From: Fimbriimonadales bacterium
GTDB lineage: Bacteria; Armatimonadota; Fimbriimonadia; Fimbriimonadales; GBS-DC
Length of the DNA stretch: 9,626 nucleotides
Reading direction: 5' to 3'
NCBI GenBank assembly: GCA_026416655.1
Contig: JAOAES010000240.1
Location: 1-9,626 of the forward strand
The translations under genes were made by a program, and so were the position numbers. Positions 1 through 5,840 of the stretch are shown here, in pieces. Below the pieces are notes generated by a model. It was given only the letters and a program-made list of their open reading frames with translations. It made no database searches and had not been told where the DNA came from. The stretch's first letter is position 1. Every line of letters starts with the position of its first letter.

Positions 1-689
1 GTGGCGAACACGCGATTATCCACATAGGTCTGCGCGCCCGACAGCACATTCAGCAGGGTGGACTTGCCGGCGTTGGTGTAGCCGACAATCGCGCCGCTGG
101 GGAAGGGCAGTTTGCGCCGTGAGCTGCGCTGATGCCCGCGCTGGCGGCGAATCTCCTCGATTTCGTGGCGCAGGTGCGCGACGCGCTCGCGGATACGGCG
201 TTTATCGATTTCCAGCTTCGTCTCGCCGGGACCGCGCGTGCCGATTCCACCGCCGAGCCGCGAGAGCGCGACGCCCTTGCCCGACAGGCGAGGCATCAGG
301 TACAGCAGCTGCGCCAGTTCCACCTGCAACGCGCCCTCGCGTGAGCGTGCCCGCTGCGCGAAGATGTCCAGAATCAGCTGCGTGCGGTCCACCACGCGCG
401 TTTGCGTCATCTCTTCGAGGTTGCGCTGCTGCACGGGGTTCAACTCCACATCGAACAGGATGACATCCGCCTCTTTCTCGCGGGCGAGCTGGAACAGTTC
501 CTCGGCTTTGCCCTTGCCGATGTAGGTGGCGACATCGGGGAAGTGGCGTTTCTGTCGTGTTTCGCCGACGATGCGCACGCCGGCGGAGTGGGCGAGCGCG
601 CGCATCTCGTCGCTCCAGTAGGCTTCCTCGTGCCCCTCGTGGTGGCAGAATACGAGTATCGCGCGCTCCGCCTGTCCAATTTCGGTCAA
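1..689 (-). CDS. hflX: GTPase HflX, C-terminal part cut by window edge
   Basis: Ribosome-associated GTPase of the HflX family, known to bind the 50S subunit and split stalled or stress-inactivated 70S ribosomes. 229 codons are visible: the N-terminal HflX domain with YIGKGK at residues 56-61, the family signature GGGIGTRGPGETKLE at about 146-160, a basic helical linker at about 161-193, then the G-domain P-loop GYTNAGKS at 203-210. The gene leaves the window after NRVFA, so the G2-G5 motifs are not seen. I chose the TTG at 689-687 because it overlaps the rpiB stop (TTGA) and an in-frame TGA lies only seven codons upstream, with no ATG or GTG between. The Shine-Dalgarno-like GGAGG at 711-715 is 21 bases from this TTG, too far for ordinary use, so translation is probably coupled to rpiB. 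Last visible gene of the S41-like/ctpA/rpiB/hflX operon. Family identity is certain; the exact start is not. Confidence 0.95.
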   Translation of the reverse strand, partial: MTEIGQAERAILVFCHHEGHEEAYWSDEMRALAHSAGVRIVGETRQKRHFPDVATYIGKGKAEELFQLAREKEADVILFDVELNPVQQRNLEEMTQTRVVDRTQLILDIFAQRARSREGALQVELAQLLYLMPRLSGKGVALSRLGGGIGTRGPGETKLEIDKRRIRERVAHLRHEIEEIRRQRGHQRSSRRKLPFPSGAIVGYTNAGKSTLLNVLSGAQTYVDNRVFA

Positions 690-1150
690 TCGGTGTGGGA
701 TGCGCCGTCACCTCCGTAGAGTTCCAGTTTCTGCACGCGCCGATGGTGGCGGTCTTCGTGGCTGAAGCCCGTGCGCAGGAAGGCTTCGACGGTGGCGCGG
801 GCGAGTTCGGGTCCCACCACGCGCGCGCCGAGACAGATGATGTTGGCGTTGTTATGCTCGCGGGCGAGCGCGGCGGAGACCGGCTCGCTCGCGTTCGCTG
901 CCCGGATGCCCGGACGCTTGTTCGCCGCGATGCTCATGCCAATCCCTGTGCCGCAGATAAGAATCCCCAGCGCAGGGCGCGTCTCCTGCACCAGCTTCGC
1001 CGTGAGCGTGTGGGCGATATCGGGGTAGTCCGCCGGATTCTCTGAATAGACGCCGACATCGAGGATTTCGTAGCCCTGCTGTGCGAGATAGTCCTTGAGG
1101 TACTCCTTCAGCGGGTAGCCCGCGTGGTCGGCGCCCATGTAGAGAATCAT
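686..1150 (-). CDS. rpiB: Ribose-5-phosphate isomerase B
   Basis: Interconverts ribose 5-phosphate and ribulose 5-phosphate in the non-oxidative pentose phosphate pathway; cytoplasmic. The 154-residue product has the normal length of the RpiB/LacAB family. It carries the N-terminal GADHAG motif (residues 6-11), the substrate-binding and catalytic loop CGTGIGMSIAANK starting at Cys66, and His99 in REHNNAN. Cys66 and His99 match the catalytic cysteine and ring-opening histidine of E. coli RpiB as I recall them. The ATG overlaps the ctpA stop as ATGA, and a strong GGAGG at 1158-1162 lies 7 bases upstream inside the end of ctpA, so the start is well supported. Its stop overlaps the putative hflX TTG start. 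It is probably the housekeeping isomerase; a sugar-specific LacA/B role is less likely because no other sugar genes are nearby. Confidence 0.96.
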   Translation of the reverse strand: MILYMGADHAGYPLKEYLKDYLAQQGYEILDVGVYSENPADYPDIAHTLTAKLVQETRPALGILICGTGIGMSIAANKRPGIRAANASEPVSAALAREHNNANIICLGARVVGPELARATVEAFLRTGFSHEDRHHRRVQKLELYGGDGASHTD

Positions 1151-2469
1151 CGGCTCACCTCCGCGTCGTTCTGCGCCCGCAGCACGCCGTTGCCCTGTTG
1201 GGTGGCGTGCAGTTTCTCCCGCAGCACTTCGAGGGCTTTCTGCAGCTGCAGGTCGCGCGCCTTGTCTTCCTCGGTCATGCGCCAGTCTTCGGGGTTTTTG
1301 ACCTCGATATCGGGTTTGAGACCGCCCACGCGCTTGCCGTCCACCACCTTCGCGTTCAGGTCCGTGCCGTTGGGCGTGAGGTACTTGGCAGTGGTGATGG
1401 CGACGGCGGTGTTTTGTGAGGTCGGAATGACGGTCTGCACTAGTCCCTTGCCGAACGAGTCTTCGCCGATGAGGGGGGCGATTTTGTGGTCGCGCAGCGC
1501 GCCCGCCACGATTTCCGACGCGCTCGCGCTGCCGCCGTTAATCAGCACGACGATGGGCATCTCGAGGTTGCGATAGCGTCCCCTGAGCGTGTAGCGTCGC
1601 TCCAGCAAGCCCTGCCTGCCCACGACGCTCACGACCACCTGCTCGCCAGGGATGAAGCGGCTGGCGACCTCGATGGCGGAATCGAGCAGTCCGCCCGGAT
1701 TCGCCCGCAGGTCTAAGATAATCGCGCGCCCGCCGTTCTGCTTAATCTCGTTCAGGGCGCGATCGAGCAGGGTGGGCGCTTTCTCGCTGAAGTTCTGCAG
1801 CCAGATGCGGTAAATCTTGTTCGTGTCGTCTTCGAGATAGACGTCGACGGTGGGGCTTTCCACCAGGTCGCGGCGGATGGTGACGGTGAAGGGTTCTTCC
1901 ACGCCGTTGCGACGGATGGTAAGTTTCACATCGGTATAGCGCGGACCGCGAATCATGCGCACGGCGTCGTCTAAGGCGATGCGCTCGAGGCTCTTGCCGT
2001 CGACGGCTATGATGATGTCGCCTGCCCTCAGTCCAGCTTTGGAGGCGGGGCTATTGGGCAAGGGGCGCACGATGCGCGCGCCGCCGGGCGCGTCTTCCAG
2101 TAGCGCGCCGATGCCCGTGAAGCTCCCCTGCGTGTCTTCCTGCATGCGGCGGAAGGCGTCAGGATCCATAAAGCGCGTGTAGGGGTCGCCAATCGCGCTG
2201 AGCATGCCGTCGATGCTGGTGTAGGTCAGTTTATCGACGGCGGGCGGGTTGCCGTAGTAGTGCGCTTCCACTTCCGCGAGCGCGCTGCGGAAGGCGTCGG
2301 TGGGGTCTAACGGCTCGCGGGTGAAGTGCGTGTTCAGCAAGGGCGCGCCCAGCAAGGGCACTGAGGAGCGGGTAAGCGCGGCGTAGGCTTCCGCGCCCAG
2401 GAAACCGCCCACGAACATTCCGGGCAACAGCAACAGTGTGTAAATCCAAGCGCGTCCGCGTTCTCTCAT
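1147..2469 (-). CDS. ctpA: C-terminal processing protease CtpA (S41, PDZ, catalytically complete)
   Basis: Envelope serine protease of the C-terminal processing family (Prc/CtpA/CtpB), which trims or degrades extracytoplasmic substrates presented to its PDZ domain. Of 440 residues, the N-terminus has a basic start and a hydrophobic segment (about 8-25) acting as signal anchor. A helical region follows, with IGDPYTRFMD at about 93-102, then a PDZ domain at about 113-200 (GIGA; RAGDIIIAVDG) and the S41 fold with LDLRANPGGLL at about 252-262. The Ser-Lys-Gln catalytic set is intact: Ser316 in GGSASASE, Lys341 in SFGKG (25 residues later, as in known Ctp enzymes) and Gln345. The open frame extends nine codons upstream, but I start at the ATG at 2469-2467, which overlaps the previous stop (ATGA) and follows AGGAG by 8 bases. 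It lies between a catalytically dead paralogue and rpiB in one coupled operon. Confidence 0.95.
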   Translation of the reverse strand: MRERGRAWIYTLLLLPGMFVGGFLGAEAYAALTRSSVPLLGAPLLNTHFTREPLDPTDAFRSALAEVEAHYYGNPPAVDKLTYTSIDGMLSAIGDPYTRFMDPDAFRRMQEDTQGSFTGIGALLEDAPGGARIVRPLPNSPASKAGLRAGDIIIAVDGKSLERIALDDAVRMIRGPRYTDVKLTIRRNGVEEPFTVTIRRDLVESPTVDVYLEDDTNKIYRIWLQNFSEKAPTLLDRALNEIKQNGGRAIILDLRANPGGLLDSAIEVASRFIPGEQVVVSVVGRQGLLERRYTLRGRYRNLEMPIVVLINGGSASASEIVAGALRDHKIAPLIGEDSFGKGLVQTVIPTSQNTAVAITTAKYLTPNGTDLNAKVVDGKRVGGLKPDIEVKNPEDWRMTEEDKARDLQLQKALEVLREKLHATQQGNGVLRAQNDAEVSR

Positions 2470-3890
2470 GATTTCTTCTCCTGTGTCGCCAGCCATTTGA
2501 TGGCGCGCTCCAGAACGGGGTCGCCGCCGAGTTGTCCGCGCATACGCGGTTCGGCAGCGACGCGTTCATCGGGTTGCACGCCGCGCTGGTGGAACTTCGT
2601 GCCGTCCACGCCCATGTAGCGTCCGACGGTCAGCGTAAAGCCGGAGCCGTCCTTGAACTGATAGAGGTTCGTTTGGGATGCGTCGCCGAAGGTGGGCATG
2701 CCGAAAATGCGCGCTTGCGTCGTCTGGCGAACCGCCAGCGCGGTCAGCTCTGCTACGTTGTAAGTGCCCCGATCCACCAACACGGCGATAGGCATCCGCG
2801 CGGGCTGCGGGGCTTTCGGCAGGGTCAGCGGGCGTTTTTTGTAGGTTTTGCCGTCGCGATACTCCACCTGTGCAACGGTCGGCTTAGTCGCGATTAGGCT
2901 GAGAATCTGCAGCGCCGGCTCTTGCTGTCCCATCGCCACACCGCGCAGGTCGATAATCAGCCCTTTCGCGCCGCCTTGCTTGAGCGTGCGCAGTGCACTG
3001 GCGAACTCGCGGCTGGCGGCGGCGTTGAGCAGGTTCGGGCGCAGGTAGCCCCACTTGCTCTGCAGTAGGCGGTACTCCAGCGGGCGCACCTTCGTTGTGG
3101 CGCGAGCCACCTCCAGTTTGAGCGTCTGTCCCCCGCGCTTGACCGTCAGGCGCAACGGCTTCGCCTCTTTCGCGTCTTTCGGGTTCTGGCTCAGTTGCCG
3201 AATGGCTTCGCTCAAGGTGATGCTGTTCTCCAGTCGCTGGCGGGCGCGATCTTGCGCTTGACGAATCTGCTCGCGCGGACTGTGCATGCGCTGGAGTTGC
3301 GCAATCTCGGCGAACGGGTCTTCCGAGATAATCCAGCGGTCATCGATATAGTCGATGAAGTCGCCCGGCTTCAGCCCCGCTTTTTCGGCGGGCGAGCCGG
3401 GTGCGACAGCGACCACCTGGAGCAGGCTCTGCTCAAGGGGAGCGGTCTCATCCCCCACTTTGAGCGTCGTTTTGCGGTTCACGATGGTCAACACGGCGCC
3501 GATGCCCTGAATCTCGCCGTTCAGGGCGCGTGCAAACTGCTCGCGCTGCTCAGGGCGCAGGAACTGCGAGCGTGGGTCGTTCAGCGACGCCAGCAGCGCG
3601 TCCAGTGAGCCGTGCGCCAGCTTGTCTGTGTCGACAGGCTCAACATACTCGTCGCGAACGAGCCGAAACACACGAAAATAGAGTTCAACCATTAACGGCT
3701 CCGAGACTTTGAGGTTCGTCGCGGGGGAGCGCGCATCTGCGAGAGCCGGCGCGAAATCCCGTTGCACCACCACCTCAGAGCCACGTTTTAACGAATAAGC
3801 GGCAATCATATTGCGGGTCAGCCAGCCGCTGACAAACACCCCTGCCAACGCCAGCAGGCTTAGCCCCCCGCGAATCAGTTTCGTTCTCAC
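2466..3890 (-). CDS. Catalytically dead S41/CtpA-like PDZ protein (pseudoprotease)
   Basis: Homologue of C-terminal processing proteases that appears inactive. Of 474 residues, the N-terminus has a basic MRTKLIRGG start and a hydrophobic anchor at about 9-24. A helical region (about 65-125) contains LNDPRSQFLRP, equivalent to the GDPYTRFMDP segment of CtpA. A PDZ domain follows (GIGAV at 129-133; SPAEKAGLKPGDFIDYID at 166-183), interrupted by a charged helical insert at about 186-245, then the S41 fold (LIIDLRG at 311-317). Aligned to the neighbouring CtpA, the catalytic serine is Asn378 in GTYNVAE and the catalytic lysine is Asp403 in FGDAS, again exactly 25 residues apart; NPGG is replaced by VAMG. 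The reading frame is open and conserved in style, so this is a maintained protein, not a decayed gene. I start at GTG 3890-3888 with GGAG 9 bases upstream; GTG 3905-3903 is an alternative, possibly leaderless, start. The open frame beyond it lies over the divergent gene and is not used. Confidence 0.85.
   Translation of the reverse strand: MRTKLIRGGLSLLALAGVFVSGWLTRNMIAAYSLKRGSEVVVQRDFAPALADARSPATNLKVSEPLMVELYFRVFRLVRDEYVEPVDTDKLAHGSLDALLASLNDPRSQFLRPEQREQFARALNGEIQGIGAVLTIVNRKTTLKVGDETAPLEQSLLQVVAVAPGSPAEKAGLKPGDFIDYIDDRWIISEDPFAEIAQLQRMHSPREQIRQAQDRARQRLENSITLSEAIRQLSQNPKDAKEAKPLRLTVKRGGQTLKLEVARATTKVRPLEYRLLQSKWGYLRPNLLNAAASREFASALRTLKQGGAKGLIIDLRGVAMGQQEPALQILSLIATKPTVAQVEYRDGKTYKKRPLTLPKAPQPARMPIAVLVDRGTYNVAELTALAVRQTTQARIFGMPTFGDASQTNLYQFKDGSGFTLTVGRYMGVDGTKFHQRGVQPDERVAAEPRMRGQLGGDPVLERAIKWLATQEKKS
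2478..2482 (-). promoter_or_regulatory. Ribosome binding site deciding the ctpA start
   Basis: AGGAG on the minus strand, 8 bases before the ATG at 2469-2467 and inside the last codons of the upstream S41-like gene. It supports the start that begins MRERGR just before the hydrophobic anchor, rather than the upstream in-frame start nine codons earlier. Confidence 0.75.
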
Positions 3891-3912
3891 GCGGTAGGGC
3901 TCCACTATCCTA

Positions 3913-3918
3913 ATTGTA
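3913..3918 (-). promoter_or_regulatory. Candidate -10 box of the S41-like/ctpA/rpiB/hflX operon
   Basis: TACAAT read on the minus strand (5 of 6 to the sigma-70 -10 consensus) in the 105-base divergent intergenic region. Transcription would start near 3905. That gives either a leader of about 15 bases containing GGAG before GTG 3890, or a leaderless transcript starting at GTG 3905. No good -35 box lies 16-18 bases upstream (only AACTTT-like sequence). Confidence 0.45.
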
Positions 3919-3972
3919 TCCCATGTCGGCTCGAAAAAGTTCCTGTTGGAGGGGCAAGCAGGAAAGCAATTC

Positions 3973-3989
3973 GGGAGCGCGAATCTCCC
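3973..3989 (+). other. Small inverted repeat just upstream of the HEAT-protein start
   Basis: GGGAG at 3973-3977 and CTCCC at 3985-3989 can pair around a 7-base loop, ending a few bases before the ATG at 3996. The GGGAG half is also the best Shine-Dalgarno-like sequence for the HEAT gene, though 18 bases from the ATG. The stem is only 5 bp, so regulatory meaning is speculative. Confidence 0.25.
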
Positions 3990-3995
3990 CTTTTG

Positions 3996-5420
3996 ATGAA
4001 TCGCTGGCTCGTTCGGCTTTTGTTTCTGTTGGCGGTGGGCGGCGTGATGGGCAGCGCGGTCTGGAACAATATCGCCACGAACCGCCTGATTGAGCAGGCG
4101 ACCGGCACGGAGCGCGCGCAGCAGACCGTCGCGCTCGCGGCGCTGGCACAACGCGACGATTTCTTTGACCTGCTCCAGTCGCGCGCCTTGCCCGCGCGCC
4201 TGCGTGTGGCGGACGGCGTGGAGGCGATGAACAACGCCGACGGGGTTAAAATCGCGCTCGCGATGCTGCGCGACCCCGACCCGCGCGTGCGCGACCGCTT
4301 TCTGGAGACGCTCAAGCGCCTCGGGAAAGCGAACCTTGCCGCCGTAGCCGAAGGGCTGAAAAACGGCGACGCCAAAGTGCGCAACGGAACCGTACAGGCG
4401 ATGATTACGCTCGGCGAGGCGTCGATTCCCCACGCACTCAAGATGTTCGAGGACTCGAGTGGGCGCGCCGCCGCGACGGAAGTGCTGGCGTATTTTGGCT
4501 CGAAGAGCGTTCCCGGTTTGCTCGAAATCCTGCGCACGAAAGAGGATGAGGGGCTGCGTTTAGACGCCATCGCCGCGTTGGGGCGCATAGGCGACCGTCG
4601 CGCCACGGAGGCGATTCTGCCCTATCTGAAACTGCCTGTGGAGAAGCGGCGTGTGGTGCTGTCTGCGCTGGGCAGCATCGCTGACCCACGCACGGAGGGC
4701 GTGCTGATTCAGGCGCTGCGCTCGTCCGACGACGACCCCGACGCGCGCGCGCAGGTCGCGCTGGGGCTGGGCGCGATAGGTAGCCCGAACGCGCTGCGCG
4801 CCCTGAAGGACGCCTTAGCCGATTTGAATCGGACGGTGGCGGATGCCGCTGCGCTGGGGATGCAACGCGCGGGCGCGAAATCGCTCCCCTATCTCGCGGA
4901 GGCGGCGTTCGCTCCCAACCCCGCGGTGCGACGACGCGCCGCAATTGCGCTCAGCGGGATACCGGAGGCGCAGGCAGTGCAACTACTCAGTGCGATGCTG
5001 GACGACAGGGAACCTGCAGTGCGCCGCGCTGCCGCCGACGCGCTCGGTAAAGTCGGGCGACCGGAGGCGGTTCCCATCCTGATACGCGCCTTGAGCCATC
5101 CCGATGGGGGCGTGGCACAGAACGCGGCGCGCAGCCTTGCTCAGGTGGGCGAACCCGCCGTGAACGCTCTGATTCAGACGCTGGGCAGCCCCAACGAGAC
5201 GGCTGCCTTCCTCGCGGCACAGGCGTTAAGTCAGATTCCTGGCGCCGAACCTGCTTTGCTCAAGGCGGCGGAGAACCCCCCGATGCGCTTGTACGCCCTC
5301 ATCGCACTGATTGAGCGCAACAGTGCGGCGGCAGTTCCCTTGCTCCGGCAAGCCGCCCGCGCCGATAACCCTGCCCTGCGCGAAATCGCACAGCGTGGGC
5401 TGGAACAGATTGCTCCATGA
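3996..5420 (+). CDS. Signal-anchored HEAT-repeat (PBS lyase-type) protein
   Basis: A 474-residue protein with an N-terminal basic start (MNRWLVR) and a hydrophobic segment at about 5-23, followed by an extracytoplasmic-type solenoid of roughly ten to twelve HEAT repeats of about 31 residues running to the C-terminus. Typical units read LLRDPDPRVR..., VPILIRALSHPDGGVAQNAARSLAQVG and LLSAMLDDREPAVRRAAADALGKVG. Such repeats bind proteins; no enzyme motif is present. Start: ATG at 3996, with TTG 3993 directly before it as the alternative; no well-spaced ribosome site is seen. It is divergent from the S41-like/ctpA operon across 105 bases, and its stop overlaps the start of the next gene (ATGA). 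By analogy with helical-repeat adaptors of Ctp proteases (NlpI, LbcA, both TPR proteins) it might present substrates to the neighbouring CtpA. That is inference from context only. Confidence 0.9.
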   Translation: MNRWLVRLLFLLAVGGVMGSAVWNNIATNRLIEQATGTERAQQTVALAALAQRDDFFDLLQSRALPARLRVADGVEAMNNADGVKIALAMLRDPDPRVRDRFLETLKRLGKANLAAVAEGLKNGDAKVRNGTVQAMITLGEASIPHALKMFEDSSGRAAATEVLAYFGSKSVPGLLEILRTKEDEGLRLDAIAALGRIGDRRATEAILPYLKLPVEKRRVVLSALGSIADPRTEGVLIQALRSSDDDPDARAQVALGLGAIGSPNALRALKDALADLNRTVADAAALGMQRAGAKSLPYLAEAAFAPNPAVRRRAAIALSGIPEAQAVQLLSAMLDDREPAVRRAAADALGKVGRPEAVPILIRALSHPDGGVAQNAARSLAQVGEPAVNALIQTLGSPNETAAFLAAQALSQIPGAEPALLKAAENPPMRLYALIALIERNSAAAVPLLRQAARADNPALREIAQRGLEQIAP

Positions 5421-5737
5421 AAACGCATCGCGACTGGCTGGGACGCACGGTGGCGTTGCTAATCACCCTGCTCGGTGTGGGGCTGATGGTTGGCTGCTTC
5501 TACCTCGCCTATCAGCAGTTCACCACGCCCCCACGCGAACTGATGAACAATCCCAACACGAACCAGCCCGACCTGCCCAGTATCGCGACGGGCGTCTGGA
5601 CAAGTGTACGCGCCATCCTGCTGCTGCTCGTGATGGTGATTGCCGGTGGGATGATTGCCAATCGTGGTGTGGGACTCTACCTGAATGTGCGCCGCGCCGA
5701 GAAGGAGGAAATGGAGCGGGGGAAGGAAGTCAAGTGA
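5417..5737 (+). CDS. Small two-helix membrane protein, function unknown
   Basis: A 106-residue protein of no family I recognise. Two hydrophobic segments, at about residues 12-32 (ALLITLLGVGLMVGCFYLAY) and 62-85 (WTSVRAILLLLVMVIAGGMI), flank a polar Pro/Asn-rich stretch (TTPPRELMNNPNTNQPDLP). The C-terminal tail is strongly charged (RRAEKEEMERGKEVK) and probably cytoplasmic, with both termini inside. The ATG overlaps the HEAT-gene stop as ATGA, so the two are co-translated and probably act together in the membrane. The gene ends only 7 bases before the 3' end of the convergent tRNA, with no terminator in between. Real gene status rests on the overlap, the two clear membrane segments and the codon style; the role is unknown. 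Confidence 0.85.
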   Translation: MKTHRDWLGRTVALLITLLGVGLMVGCFYLAYQQFTTPPRELMNNPNTNQPDLPSIATGVWTSVRAILLLLVMVIAGGMIANRGVGLYLNVRRAEKEEMERGKEVK

Positions 5738-5744
5738 AAATCAC

Positions 5745-5819
5745 TGGTGGGCCCGGCAGGATTCGAACCTGCGACCAAGCGGTTATGAGCCGCCTGCTCT
5801 GCCGCTGAGCTACAGGCCC
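5745..5819 (-). tRNA. ileX: tRNA with CAT anticodon, probably tRNA-Ile2 (lysidine)
   Basis: A 75-base complete cloverleaf with encoded CCA: acceptor stem GGGCCTG/CGGGCCC (one G-U pair), U8-A9, D-stem GCTC/GAGC, anticodon stem GGCGG/CCGCT with loop CTCATAA (anticodon CAT at 5785-5787), variable TGGTC, T-stem GCAGG/CCTGC with TTCGAAT, discriminator A73. CAT may be elongator Met or Ile2. I prefer Ile2 because the core (GAGCAGGCG, CTCATAA, CGCTTGGTCGC) closely follows E. coli ileX, and because C4-G69 and C5-G68, described as positive determinants for the lysidine synthetase TilS, are both present. It is not initiator Met: position 1 pairs with 72 and the anticodon stem lacks the three G-C pairs. 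It lies between the convergent two-helix gene and the co-directional subtilase gene 21 bases upstream. Confidence 0.9.
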
Positions 5820-5829
5820 CACCAGCTCA

Positions 5830-5835
5830 ATTATA
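5830..5835 (-). promoter_or_regulatory. Candidate -10 box of the tRNA gene
   Basis: A perfect TATAAT on the minus strand in the 21-base gap between the subtilase stop and the tRNA. It would start transcription near 5823, leaving a leader of about 4 bases before G1. The -35 position (about 5853-5858) falls inside the end of the subtilase gene and is poor (TGGGAC). Confidence 0.55.
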
Positions 5836-5840
5836 CCCGT

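Noticed and set aside
202..711. 169-codon minus-strand frame over hflX
   Set aside because: Arg/Pro/Ala-rich shadow; the HflX frame in the same region has the full family signature.
3891..4433. Long N-terminal extension of the S41-like protein
   Set aside because: It overlaps the divergent HEAT gene antisense, reads as low-complexity shadow sequence, and would put residues before a clear signal anchor. GTG 3890 (or 3905) is a better start.
5745..5819. Initiator or elongator tRNA-Met
   Set aside because: The first acceptor pair is matched and the anticodon stem lacks three consecutive G-C pairs, against initiator. C4-G69, C5-G68 and the ileX-like core favour Ile2 over elongator Met.
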